Part shown: positions 28,896 through 38,107 of the stretch, piece after piece | Position numbering within the stretch: position 1 is the stretch's first letter | Layout of the letters: each line of letters starts with the position of its first letter | Origin: Halococcus qingdaonensis | GTDB taxonomy: Archaea; Halobacteriota; Halobacteria; Halobacteriales; Halococcaceae | Direction of reading: 5' to 3' | DNA length: 64,000 nucleotides | Assembly (NCBI RefSeq): GCF_024508235.1 | Contig: NZ_CP101943.1 | Span: forward strand, 248,001 to 312,000 | Translations under genes and position numbers: made by a program | The notes under the pieces: generated by a model | The model's input: only the letters and a program-made list of their open reading frames with translations | Told to the model about the DNA's origin: nothing | The model's database searches: none

Positions 28896-29275
28896 TCAGT
28901 ACGTCTCGACGTTGAGGTCCTCGACTCGGGCAAACTCGTCGACGTTCCGGGTGAGTACACGCGCGTCTGCGCTCTCGACAGCGGTCGCCGCTGTCAATGC
29001 ATCAATGTCGCCGATCGGTTCGCCCCGGTCACCGAGTGTGCGCTGGATGGACAGCGCTCGGCGTGATTCGGTACGACCGAGGGGGAGAACGACCATCGAT
29101 GCGAGAATCTCGTCGAAACGGGTGTATTCACGCTCGTGGAGCCCGAGACCCGTTTCATACACTGTGAGCGGTGAGACGGCGACGGCGTCGCTCCCTCAAT
29201 GAGATCGGCGAGTGCGTCCTCCGCTGTGTCGAGTTGATCGAGTAGGTCAATCAGAAACGTCGTATCGAGTATCAT
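28896..29275 (-). pseudogene. vapC: Frameshifted VapC-type PIN toxin
   Basis: The N-terminal part (MILDTTFLIDLLDQLDTAEDALADLIE) carries the first PIN-domain Asp and ends in the wrong frame. The remaining domain is intact in the next frame: SDAVAVSPLTVYETGLGLHE, then GEPIGDIDALTAATAVE with acidic residues, and DARVLTRNVDEF. The shift lies in a G run (CCC on the plus strand, 29193-29195). Restoring one G would give GAG GGG AGC and a full ~125-residue RNase. Its antitoxin-like gene directly precedes it, the TAG touching the ATG. Confidence 0.8.
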
Positions 29276-29662
29276 CTACTCCTCCGCGCGGTCGGTTCGC
29301 CGAGCGTCCATCCGATCGTTGAACTCCTTGCGGAACTCCCGCGAACGCCTCTTGATGCGCTCTGTGCCCTCGTCGTCGACGAGACCGACCAGCTCGCGGA
29401 GTGGTTCTGCGGACCCTCCCCGCGACCGCTCACTGTCGGTGCGCCACCACACGACTCTCCCAGCGGTCTTTCGTCGAGAGACACGTCTCTTTTCGTGCAA
29501 CTCTGTGAGCTTTCGTCGGGCGGTCTCGCGCGAACATCCGAGCGCGTCGGCGACGTCGCCACTCGTAATGACTGGCCCCTCGACCTCGTTGAACACCTCG
29601 ACCACGGACGGGAGCGTGATCGATTCGATGAACTCGCCCGAGTCACTTCGGTTGCGGCTCAT
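29276..29662 (-). CDS. HTH antitoxin-like protein preceding the VapC remnant
   Basis: 128 residues. Residues ~20-65 form a winged HTH (GPVITSGDVADALGCSRETARRKLTELHEKRRV). The C-terminal half is charged and helical, suited to binding a toxin. In haloarchaea this protein type commonly sits directly before a PIN-domain gene, forming a toxin-antitoxin operon autoregulated by the HTH. Its toxin partner here is frameshifted, so it may now be an orphan regulator. Confidence 0.7.
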   Translation of the reverse strand: MSRNRSDSGEFIESITLPSVVEVFNEVEGPVITSGDVADALGCSRETARRKLTELHEKRRVSRRKTAGRVVWWRTDSERSRGGSAEPLRELVGLVDDEGTERIKRRSREFRKEFNDRMDARRTDRAEE

Positions 29663-30037
29663 ACCATCACTACGTAACCGATTAACATACTCCTGTTGGC
29701 GTTCGCCACGAGATGTACACCAACAGATCTGTGACAGAGACGGGCCGACTCCCCGGGTACGGTCGTGCGGACAGAACGCGCCGGTGGGTGGGGCACCGAC
29801 GCTGGCTGTCTCGTGGATCGGACAGCCATCAAACGCCGAGACCAGCGGTCAAGACTCCCGACGGTCGTACCGACATAATAGATCATCGTAGACGATCAGT
29901 ATATCAACCCCGCTACACCTGCAGGTCCTGGTAGCTACCGCTGTGATATGGACTGTTCGTTCGAGTGTGTTTTCTGTGTCGGTGGCGATGACTGTTCTGT
30001 CAAGACCACCTATCTCTATTGGAAAACATACCGTAAC
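29663..30037. other. Intergenic stretch without a supported gene
   Basis: This separates the toxin-antitoxin remnant from the glycan locus. Short frames here lack coding signals. It should contain the promoter of the antitoxin gene (minus strand) near its left side and that of the beta-helix gene at its right side. Confidence 0.4.
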
Positions 30038-30046
30038 TTTTTTTTA
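30038..30046 (+). promoter_or_regulatory. Putative T-rich box A of the beta-helix protein gene
   Basis: A run of eight T followed by A is centred ~27 bases before ATG 30070. That spacing would make ATG 30070 a leaderless start, the common arrangement in haloarchaea. The match to the TATA consensus is weak. Confidence 0.35.
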
Positions 30047-30069
30047 GTAAGGTGATGCCTAATGCAGTG

Positions 30070-32529
30070 ATGCTACGCAGCGATGGGAATCGCGAGGGGG
30101 AGACAGTAGGGGATAACACGTCGCTTTCGGTCGATCGGCGATCGTATCTGAAGCTTGCTGGCGTTGCAGCCGGCTCGGCATCGATGCTTTCGGGCGCGGC
30201 GAGCGCGGCGTTCACGCGCCGGGGGATCAGATTCAAGCACACGGTCGATATGGTGGCGGATGCAGGCTGTGATCCGTCGGGCAACGAGCCCTGCGACAGC
30301 AAGATCCGGAACGCAGCTGACGACTACACGCTGTTGAAGTTCCCGCCCGGCGAGTACAAGATCACCGAGAAAAACGTTATTCTGAATACGACGAACCTCG
30401 GCTTCCTCGGGGAGGGCGACGTTCGGTTTACGGTCCCGGAGCGATACAACGAGAAGATGTTCGTCGTCGAGGACGGGACGGGGCTGCTCTTCGAGAACAT
30501 CGACGTCGACCTGCGGGCGGCGGGGGCGACGCCGGGGCTCCATTTCGGTGTCGACGACGATCTCGAAGTCCACGACGTCGAGTATCTCGGACAGGGGATC
30601 CATCCAAACAGCGACCCACGAGGTGGCGGCAACGGCAACCCCGACGTCACCTATGCACTCTATCCGATCATTCGCTCGCCCGATGGGACGGGGACGGTCT
30701 CGAACGTCGTGGCGAAAAACGACGGGCTGATGGGTGCGTACAACCACGGCGACGGTCGCGTCGGCGTCTGGATCGGGCTCAGTCACAAGGGGACGGTCAC
30801 GCTCAAGAACTGCCAGTTCGAGGGCTTTCCCAACAACGGCCTCTACTGCAGTCGGACGGGTGGTGCCGTCCAAGTCGAGGGTGGCGTCTTCCGGAACAAC
30901 GACATCACACAGGTCCGGCTCAGCAGTAGTGACAGCTACGTGAAAAACGCGGTTATCGTGGCGGATCTCGACAACAGCGATAGCCCGAACCCCGGCGATA
31001 CGCTCAACTCCCGCGGCGTGCGCTTCGAGGCCGGGAAGTTCGGCTATCGCGGTGCATCTGTTGAAAACTGCGACATCACCATCGCCTCGACCCCGCATTC
31101 GAGCGGCGGCGTCGTGGTCGGCAGCGACGGGGCCGATCACGCGATCCGGAACACGCGTATCAAGGTCGATGTCGATTCGATTCGTGGTGTCTACTCGAAG
31201 GCACCGGTCGGCTTCGGCAACCGTGGTCCGCCCCCGAAGCCACACGCGACGACGCTCGAAAACGTGAGTGTGACCGGGTCGGCGTCCGGTGCGGATGCGG
31301 TTCGTATCGATCAGCGTGACGATTCGGTGGTGAAGGGCTGTTGTATCGATCAGAACGGTGGTAATCGCAATGGCGTGCGACTGGTCGACTCAGACGGCAG
31401 CAAAGTAGTCAACAGTACGATCGACGTCAATGGGCAGCGTGTCGTTGAGGACAACTCGTGGGTCCGGACGCGCAATATCGATGCGAGTGGCTCCTGTCCG
31501 ACGCCCGACAGCAATACAGGCGACCACGTGCTCTCGATACAGGGAACCGGATCGCGAGCCGATTATAGCTTTACAGTCACGAGCGATCTCGCGAAGAGTA
31601 CGGCCAATGGCGGCACAACTGGTTCATCGATGACCGTTTCGGGATCGAGTGCAACGGGGTACGTCTGGGGTGGCACCGACAGCTACACGTTCTCCGGTGA
31701 TCTCGAATCGTTCAATTTGGACGGTGAAGCAACGGTTACGATTGATGGCGAGCCAGCCCACGTCGGCCAGCGTCCCGATCACGTGCTCTCGATAGAAGGA
31801 ACCGGATCGCGTACCGATTACAGCTTTACTGTCACGCGTGACCTCGCAGAGAGTACGGCCAACGGTGGAACGATCGGCTCTAGTACCGATGTATCTGGAT
31901 CGAGTGCAACGGGATATGTCTGGGGTGGCACCGACAGCTACACGTTCTCCGGTGATCTCGAATCGTTCAATTTGGACGGTGAAGCAACGGTTACGATTGA
32001 TGGCGAGCCAGCCCACGTCGGCCAGCGTCCCGATCACGTGCTCTCGATAGAAGGAACCGGATCGCGTACCGATTACAGCTTTACTGTCACGCGTGACCTC
32101 GCGAAGAGTACGGCTAATGGCGGCACAACTGGTTCATCGATGACCGTTTCGGGATCGAGTGCAACGGGATACGTCTGGGGTGGCACCGACAGCTACACAT
32201 TTTCGGGTGATCTCGCTGCGTTCAATTTGGATGGAAGAGCAACGGTCACGCTCGATGGGAGGCCAGCGCATGTCGGCCGGCGTCCCGATCACGTTCTCAC
32301 GATTGAGGGGACCAGCTCACATGCCGACTACACGTTCTCCGTTACAAATAACCTCGAAAAGAGTACCGCAAACGGCGGCACCACTGGCTCGTCCGATTCC
32401 ATTTCAGGATCGAGCGCTACAGGATACGTCTGGGGCGGAACCGATTCCTACACGTTCTCAGGCGATCTCGAATCGTTCTCGCTTGACGGTAATGCGGATG
32501 TCTTCCTAAATGACGATCGGATCAGATAG
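30070..32529 (+). CDS. Tat-exported parallel beta-helix protein with four C-terminal 85-residue repeats
   Basis: 819 residues. A twin-arginine signal (DRRSYLKLAGVAAGSASMLSG) is followed by a right-handed beta-helix domain (about residues 60-480). Its many N- and G-rich turns (VKNAVIVADLDNS, GVRLVDSDGSKVVNSTID) are as in pectate-lyase-like folds. Residues ~485-819 are four tandem copies of an 85-residue unit containing STANGGTxGSS and GYVWGGTDSYTFSGDL. The same unit occurs five times in the subtilase-GH26 protein at 50.1 kb. It probably acts outside the cell on the glycan made by the neighbouring genes (lyase, epimerase or binding protein). ATG 30070 is chosen by promoter spacing; GTG 30052 and ATG 30055 are also in frame. 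Confidence 0.8.
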   Translation: MLRSDGNREGETVGDNTSLSVDRRSYLKLAGVAAGSASMLSGAASAAFTRRGIRFKHTVDMVADAGCDPSGNEPCDSKIRNAADDYTLLKFPPGEYKITEKNVILNTTNLGFLGEGDVRFTVPERYNEKMFVVEDGTGLLFENIDVDLRAAGATPGLHFGVDDDLEVHDVEYLGQGIHPNSDPRGGGNGNPDVTYALYPIIRSPDGTGTVSNVVAKNDGLMGAYNHGDGRVGVWIGLSHKGTVTLKNCQFEGFPNNGLYCSRTGGAVQVEGGVFRNNDITQVRLSSSDSYVKNAVIVADLDNSDSPNPGDTLNSRGVRFEAGKFGYRGASVENCDITIASTPHSSGGVVVGSDGADHAIRNTRIKVDVDSIRGVYSKAPVGFGNRGPPPKPHATTLENVSVTGSASGADAVRIDQRDDSVVKGCCIDQNGGNRNGVRLVDSDGSKVVNSTIDVNGQRVVEDNSWVRTRNIDASGSCPTPDSNTGDHVLSIQGTGSRADYSFTVTSDLAKSTANGGTTGSSMTVSGSSATGYVWGGTDSYTFSGDLESFNLDGEATVTIDGEPAHVGQRPDHVLSIEGTGSRTDYSFTVTRDLAESTANGGTIGSSTDVSGSSATGYVWGGTDSYTFSGDLESFNLDGEATVTIDGEPAHVGQRPDHVLSIEGTGSRTDYSFTVTRDLAKSTANGGTTGSSMTVSGSSATGYVWGGTDSYTFSGDLAAFNLDGRATVTLDGRPAHVGRRPDHVLTIEGTSSHADYTFSVTNNLEKSTANGGTTGSSDSISGSSATGYVWGGTDSYTFSGDLESFSLDGNADVFLNDDRIR
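31522..32526 (+). repeat. Four tandem 255-bp coding repeats
   Basis: Units begin at 31522, 31777, 32032 and 32287, an exact 255-bp period. Sequence from about 31700 to 31852 recurs essentially unchanged at about 31955 to 32107, indicating recent duplication or gene conversion. The fourth unit is the most diverged. Confidence 0.9.
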
Positions 32530-32589
32530 GCCAGAGGATGAGTTACGGATGGAAAAACTCATATCGGAATCGGGGTGATTGTGGGTCGA

Positions 32590-34080
32590 ATGGCTGAAAA
32601 ACCCGACTCGGGAGTGACTTCGGCGCTCCGGTCGGTCACACGCGGTGTCGGGGCACAGCTTGCCGGGAAGGGAACGACGAGAATCCTCGGATTCATCACC
32701 ACTTTTCTGTTAACCCGAACCCTTGGCACGAGCCTCTATGGCGTCTATTCGTTTGGAAAGACGTTGCTGTCTATCGCGGGGATCATCACGAATCTCGGAA
32801 CAAACTTGTCGATAGTTCGATTCATTCCACAGTACGACGACCGCGCGGACCAGAACCGCGTGATCGGGCTGGCGTCTCTCACCACGTTGGTTGCAAGCCT
32901 CGTTGTTGGAGCCATATTGTACGCCACCGCCCCGACTCTGACGAGGCTGACATTGGATCAGCCGATACTCACCGATGTCCTGCGGGTACTCGCGTTCGTC
33001 CTCCCATTCCAGACGCTGAATGGATGCGTTGCGAGCGTCTTCCGGGCTATCGAACTCCCTGGCTATCAGGTCGTGACATCGAGTATCGGACGCCAAGTGT
33101 TCCGGCTCATCACGGTTGCAATCGCAGTGGCAATCGGTGCCTCGGTTGTGGGCATGGCCGCGGCGCTGGTCACCGCGTGGATTCTCGCGTTCTTCTTCGG
33201 GGTCGGACTACTGTTCTCTCGTACCGACTTCCGGCCGGGGATCAAAGGATCCCAGCCAGGGTTACGAGAGTTCTACAATTTTTCGCTACCACTCACGCTT
33301 GGAGACGTCGGCACAATGCTTCAAAACAGAGTCGACGTACTCATGGTTGGACTGTTTCTCTCCGGGAGTGCGGTCGGCATCTACAACCTTTCAACCGTGC
33401 TCTCGCAAGCTCTCAGATTGCCGCTCATTGGGCTCAACACGATGTTCCCGCCAATCGCTGCTCGGATGTACGGCAATGGCGAACTCGCAGACCTCGAAGC
33501 GCTGTTCACCCGGGTGACTCGCTGGTCGTTCACGCTATCATTGCTGCCGTCGCTCGGACTGTTGGTGTATCCAAGCGAAGTGCTGTCGATCTTCGGCCAA
33601 GATTTCGCTGCGGGGAGTGAAGTGCTCTCGCTATTCATCATAGCTAATCTGACGAGTACTGCAGTCGGTCCGAGCGGATATGTGCTAACAATGACCAATC
33701 ATCAGTATCTCAGAATGGTCAACGAGTGGGGACTCGGAATTCTCAATGCAATCTTTAATTATATATTCATCACTCAGTTCGGTCTCATCGGCGCGGCACT
33801 CGCTACTGCTGGTACATTGACTTTTGTCAACATTGTTCGCGTAGTCGAAGTTTGGTACACAGAACAGTTGCTCCCCTATTCATCCAAATTCCTGAAACCA
33901 ATCGCTGCCGGTTTCGTCAGTGTGGTAGTAATGGAAGGCTGGCGAATAATTTCGCCTCTATCGGGAGTTCCATTGTTGATTGTTGGCGCTGTTGTTGGCA
34001 CAGTATCATTTGGAGTTGTCCTCATCATGACGGGAATCGAGGCAGAAGATAGGGAGTTCTTTCGAGAACTCATCCTCTGA
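32590..34080 (+). CDS. Wzx-type polysaccharide flippase
   Basis: 496 residues with about twelve to fourteen membrane segments, of the MATE-like oligosaccharide/polysaccharide exporter family (N-terminal GAQLAGKGTTRILGFITTFLLTRTLGTSLYGVYS). It should flip lipid-linked oligosaccharide repeat units across the membrane. ATG 32590 (MAEKPDSG) is preferred to GTG 32575. It follows the beta-helix gene by 60 bases and is the clearest marker that this locus builds an exported glycan. Confidence 0.9.
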   Translation: MAEKPDSGVTSALRSVTRGVGAQLAGKGTTRILGFITTFLLTRTLGTSLYGVYSFGKTLLSIAGIITNLGTNLSIVRFIPQYDDRADQNRVIGLASLTTLVASLVVGAILYATAPTLTRLTLDQPILTDVLRVLAFVLPFQTLNGCVASVFRAIELPGYQVVTSSIGRQVFRLITVAIAVAIGASVVGMAAALVTAWILAFFFGVGLLFSRTDFRPGIKGSQPGLREFYNFSLPLTLGDVGTMLQNRVDVLMVGLFLSGSAVGIYNLSTVLSQALRLPLIGLNTMFPPIAARMYGNGELADLEALFTRVTRWSFTLSLLPSLGLLVYPSEVLSIFGQDFAAGSEVLSLFIIANLTSTAVGPSGYVLTMTNHQYLRMVNEWGLGILNAIFNYIFITQFGLIGAALATAGTLTFVNIVRVVEVWYTEQLLPYSSKFLKPIAAGFVSVVVMEGWRIISPLSGVPLLIVGAVVGTVSFGVVLIMTGIEAEDREFFRELIL

Positions 34081-34166
34081 TCCGATGGTAGATTTGAAGA
34101 TTAGAATTTATCCGCCTGTCGGCGCTGACTGATTCTGATAGCCAGTTACATCAACGGGACTAGTGA

Positions 34167-35486
34167 TCATACGTATCCGAGTTCTTCGAGGCGGCTCTGG
34201 ACTTCATCCGAAACATCAGTGTCGTCCGCAGCCGACGTAACTTGTTGTCGATTGATGGAATTCAGCAGTTCATCGAGTCGGTGAGATGCTTCGTCGTGGG
34301 ACCACTGGCCAGTCACTTCAAGTCCGTCTTGGTGAGTTTCGTGAGCATACCCATCTGCGGAGACAATTGCGTCGAGTGGGCGATCCATCGGTTCGTATCT
34401 ATCGCCGACACCAGCAGCCTCGAACCGCTGTCGACGTCCGGGAGCGAGACCGTGATACTCGACGAGCCTGTCACGTGGTTCTATCTCCCCCAAGAGATTC
34501 TGTCCACGCGAGTCAACGTTGCTACCAGCCATGTCGGCGACTGTCCGATGAACGTCAAGAATACTGACCGGAGTATTCACCGTCTTTGATCGAACGCCTT
34601 GGCCGGAGATGACGAGCGGGACATGCGTGAGCTCGGGATTGAGTCCATAAACGTGTGCCCAGAGCCCGTGTTCACCGAGATGTTCGCCATGATCGGCAAG
34701 CGTGATGACATAGTCGAATTCGTCCATAAGGTCGGTGTACAGATGTCGGTATGCGTTGGAGATGTACTGAGCACACTTGTCGTATGCACGTTTAATCATA
34801 TCTAGATTGTCGACACGATCTGCCAGCCCGTCCTCTATTTCAGGTCCCAGGCTGTGGTCAGTCTCCCGGTATACTTTTGGTGGATTATATGGTTTATGCG
34901 CATCCATGATATTGATGAATGAAAACTCCCGATCACCGAAAGTAGTGTCCTGTACGCGATTCATAACCGCCTGTGTATCCATGAGTTCAGTAGTCTTGAT
35001 TCGATATCCTTCCCTGAGCGACGGAACGACCGGGTATCCACCACGAAGACACTGTAGCAACCCGTTTACGTACTGTTTTGCACCGGTCGCTTCAGTCGTT
35101 TCCGCGAACCCCGACCAATCGAACACTCCTTCGGGGACCGGCTGGACCTCCCTTGCGCCTGGTCCGAAGCGCTCGTCGAAGCCGCGCTCCCATCCATCCC
35201 ACACGTATATCTGCATATTGGTGGAGAACATCCGTGTCGTGTAGCCCTCGCGCTGGAGTGCTTCGGGAAGCGTTGCGCCGTCCCACTCAAGCGTCCGGGA
35301 TTTATTCGTCGTGCCGACCTCACTTGGATACCGTCCGGTGAACAGCGAGGCATGGGCCGATCCGGTCCAGTGTGACGTCGAATATGCGTTCGTAAATCGA
35401 ATCCCATCGAGCCAGGAAAAATACTTCTCGAATCGGTCGTATCGGAGCGTGTCAAGAACAACGACTGCGATGTTCGAAGAAGTCAT
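34167..35486 (-). CDS. Alkaline-phosphatase-superfamily hydrolase or phosphotransferase (sulfatase-like), Thr type
   Basis: 439 residues of the fold shared by sulfatases, phosphodiesterases and teichoic-acid synthases. The first metal Asp is Asp12 (VVLDTLRYDRF). The nucleophile region reads STSHWTGSAHASLFTG with Thr41 where sulfatases have the formylglycine Cys/Ser. Later ligands are in LADHGEHLGEHG. It ends ...LEELGYV as sulfatase-like proteins do. No signal peptide is seen, so it may act inside or be exported in an unknown way. Thr nucleophiles are typical of phospho-group enzymes, so glycan phosphate transfer or removal is more likely than sulfate removal. Confidence 0.75.
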   Translation of the reverse strand: MTSSNIAVVVLDTLRYDRFEKYFSWLDGIRFTNAYSTSHWTGSAHASLFTGRYPSEVGTTNKSRTLEWDGATLPEALQREGYTTRMFSTNMQIYVWDGWERGFDERFGPGAREVQPVPEGVFDWSGFAETTEATGAKQYVNGLLQCLRGGYPVVPSLREGYRIKTTELMDTQAVMNRVQDTTFGDREFSFINIMDAHKPYNPPKVYRETDHSLGPEIEDGLADRVDNLDMIKRAYDKCAQYISNAYRHLYTDLMDEFDYVITLADHGEHLGEHGLWAHVYGLNPELTHVPLVISGQGVRSKTVNTPVSILDVHRTVADMAGSNVDSRGQNLLGEIEPRDRLVEYHGLAPGRRQRFEAAGVGDRYEPMDRPLDAIVSADGYAHETHQDGLEVTGQWSHDEASHRLDELLNSINRQQVTSAADDTDVSDEVQSRLEELGYV

Positions 35487-35657
35487 TGCGACCGTTATTC
35501 ATAGAACGGGAAAATACGTTTCGTTAGGTGAGGCGATATAATCAGCGCAGAAAGTCAGTAGTGACTTCACTACTGTATCACCCATACCAATCACATGTCG
35601 CTGGAGGTCAAAGTAGGACTCAGGACGAATTCACGTATGAATTCGTCGAGCAGCGAT

Positions 35658-36656
35658 TCACTCTATGTAACCGAGATCGGCCAGCCGCTCTTCGACAACA
35701 TCGTCGTCCACGGATGACTCGTTTTCCCCGTCACTCCGCTGAACCTCATCGAGTGGGTTGGTTTCGCTCTCTCCGACGACCGATTCAACACGGAACCACG
35801 GCACTGTCCGGGTATATTTGGAAGACTCTTCGTGCAAGTATCTTCCACCTTCGCCGAGGTGCTCGCCGTGATCGGCGGTCACCACGATCGGGCAATCAAG
35901 CGCTCGGATCAGACGCTGGACTTCGCTAAGCACGTATTCGAGGTTCGACTTGTACGCCCGTCTGATTTCGGCGTTGGTGAGATCGCCAGATTCGACTCTC
36001 GCGATCCACTGGTCAGTCATTCGATCCCCATCTGCATCAGCGCGCTCTCTAATATGCGCGTAGCCGCCCTCCAATGCGTCTGGCCGATAGTCGCCGACGT
36101 ACGGAAAGTGCGGCTGAATGTAGTGAACGACCAGACGCGGGTGGTCGCTGTCCGCAGCCACGCGGAGTGCCGTCTCTGTAACCTCTTCGGCTGGGGTCGT
36201 TCCCAAATCATCATCCCAACCGCCCTCCCAGACGGGGATGACCTCTCTGAAGTATTGCTCTGGATTCGGGCCACTCGCCCGATTTTCGAAGTAAAAGTCC
36301 GACACCACTGGCGCAGCATTGACGTATGTCAGATCGTGGTATCTGTCCCACATATTGTGGATGTACTCGCCCGTCCAGCGGCCGCTGGACCAGACCGCCG
36401 AAAGATCGCCACCGAGAAAATCAGCATAGGCTGCTGCGAACATGTCATATCGACAGGAATCGAGGATTACGAGCGTGAATTCGTCCTGGTCGACGAACTC
36501 GGTGACTCGTGGTTTCTGGCGTGGAATCGAATATTTGCGCCGGAAGAGTTCTTCTCGTCCGCGTCGCGTCGCTGACGAGAGCTTCCGTCCGAGGTAGGAC
36601 GGGACCTTTCCTGGGTTGTGTACTCCCCGGCGTACCAACGAGAATGGCGATTTCAT
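35658..36656 (-). CDS. Sulfatase-like alkaline-phosphatase-superfamily protein, Thr type
   Basis: 332 residues. After a basic N-terminal ~50 residues, the metal-binding FTLVILDSCRYDMF (Asp66) is followed by WSSGRWTGEYIHNMW with Thr95 at the nucleophile position. It also has VHYIQPHFPY, VVTADHGEHLGEGG and a LADLGYIE tail. This subgroup (ILDSCRYD) differs from true sulfatases and is common in archaeal surface-glycan loci. It lies 27 bases after the pyruvyl transferase gene on the same strand, suggesting an operon. It is related to the 47.8 kb protein. Confidence 0.75.
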   Translation of the reverse strand: MKSPFSLVRRGVHNPGKVPSYLGRKLSSATRRGREELFRRKYSIPRQKPRVTEFVDQDEFTLVILDSCRYDMFAAAYADFLGGDLSAVWSSGRWTGEYIHNMWDRYHDLTYVNAAPVVSDFYFENRASGPNPEQYFREVIPVWEGGWDDDLGTTPAEEVTETALRVAADSDHPRLVVHYIQPHFPYVGDYRPDALEGGYAHIRERADADGDRMTDQWIARVESGDLTNAEIRRAYKSNLEYVLSEVQRLIRALDCPIVVTADHGEHLGEGGRYLHEESSKYTRTVPWFRVESVVGESETNPLDEVQRSDGENESSVDDDVVEERLADLGYIE

Positions 36657-36683
36657 CGGTGGAGAGTTCCGCCAAGACTCATT

Positions 36684-37940
36684 TCAACCCATCGTTTCAG
36701 CGATTAGTGTTGCGGTCTTCCGAGACTGCGTTTGTTGCTCGGGGAGTTGGTTCGCGATCTGCTCAGCGAGTTCATCACGATTGCTGAAGGCGTTATCAAC
36801 CATCGTCGTCAGCGAGTCAGCATCCACAGCATTGATGTCACAGAGATAGTCTTCGAGACCGAACTGTCGCATCAACCCCTTGGTTTTGAATTCATAGGCG
36901 ATAGCAACGACAGGTGTCTCGGCCAACATCGCGAGAATGTTTGAGTGCATCCGCGTACCGATGTGAAGATCCATTTGACCATACCTGTCCCGTAGTTCGT
37001 GAGTGGTGTATTCCTGAGTATCGACCGAAACCCGGTCAGAGCCACCGTGACTCATTTGATCAATGATCGACAGCGCCGGAATACGGTCGTCTGTATGGTA
37101 TCCTGCCCATCCCGTACACGTTGACAGGAACCGTACATTGGCGTCGTGTTCATCGATGAGCCAGTCGGCGGTTTCGGCTATCACCCGTTCGTAGGCGTCC
37201 TGTCCCCCCTCTCGGTCGATGTACCCCCACGTCCGAACGGAGATACTGACCGCAAGGGCATCGGACGATGCTTTATCGGGCCCATTCTCGGTTATACGCT
37301 GGATCGGCTTCGGTTCTGGAGGGTCATCAGTCATTGTGAACGCTGCATCGGCGGTGAACTCGATCGGTGTCTCGGTCACGCCGATGTCCTCAAGTAGCGA
37401 CTTCGATTCCGCATCACGTGTTGTGATGAGGTCGACGCGGTTGAGTACCCAGCACGCCCGCGAGCGCACCGTCTCGTTCTCGAATGGGCCAATCGTCTGA
37501 GCATAGAGTGCGACGGTTTTTCCGAGCGCTTTGGCGAATAGAAGCTCCCACAGGACGGCATATTTATCCGGGAAATAATTTCCAGTCAAAAACATCCCGC
37601 CAGTGCTGATCACGAGGTCGGCATCGTGGTATGGTTGTAGTTCGAGCCAGTCATCAATCGCTTCCGCTTTGGGCGGTTTCAGACCAACCCTTCGTAGCGG
37701 GGCAGTAGCGAGGAGATATGCGCCAGCAGCGTTTTTCTTGTAGGCTGTTCGACTGAATGGAGTCGTTCGCTGCTTCACAGCATCGACACCGTTGATGGTT
37801 CGCGCAGCGTGGGGGTACTCGGTCGCGACCGTGATACTTGCATCTGGAAATTGTTCTCGGAGGGCCACCAATTCGCCTTCGAGGATAGCCGCATCACCAC
37901 GGTTCGACGCGCAGTGGTAGTCCGTAATGAGAATATTCAT
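36684..37940 (-). CDS. Polysaccharide pyruvyl transferase family protein
   Basis: 418 residues of the CsaB/WcaK family (MNILITDYHCASNRGDAAILEGEL at the start; DLVISTGGMFLTGNYFPDKY; HIGTRMHSNILAML near the end). It should transfer pyruvate from phosphoenolpyruvate to a sugar to form a ketal, adding negative charge to the glycan. It begins an operon with the two Thr-type sulfatase-like genes downstream. Confidence 0.85.
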   Translation of the reverse strand: MNILITDYHCASNRGDAAILEGELVALREQFPDASITVATEYPHAARTINGVDAVKQRTTPFSRTAYKKNAAGAYLLATAPLRRVGLKPPKAEAIDDWLELQPYHDADLVISTGGMFLTGNYFPDKYAVLWELLFAKALGKTVALYAQTIGPFENETVRSRACWVLNRVDLITTRDAESKSLLEDIGVTETPIEFTADAAFTMTDDPPEPKPIQRITENGPDKASSDALAVSISVRTWGYIDREGGQDAYERVIAETADWLIDEHDANVRFLSTCTGWAGYHTDDRIPALSIIDQMSHGGSDRVSVDTQEYTTHELRDRYGQMDLHIGTRMHSNILAMLAETPVVAIAYEFKTKGLMRQFGLEDYLCDINAVDADSLTTMVDNAFSNRDELAEQIANQLPEQQTQSRKTATLIAETMG

Positions 37941-38107
37941 GTCATCAATTCATAAGTTGCGCGTAAATGAGTTTCGATACGCTATGGAATTGTATGGCTG
38001 CAATCTGCTTAATGGTCCAATCATGTTGTCCTTTTCCTTTCAATAGAATTTTTCATCCCATATTTTAGATAATATATAATATTGGGGCTTTAGACTGAGG
38101 TTGAATT

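Noticed and set aside
29948-30055. Short frame with CSFECVFC, resembling a radical-SAM CxxxCxxC motif
   Set aside because: Only 35 codons, no other radical-SAM features, and it ends at the next gene's start region; probably chance.
30073-31245. 390-codon minus-strand ORF opposite the beta-helix gene
   Set aside because: Antisense shadow of a protein with a Tat signal and recognisable fold.
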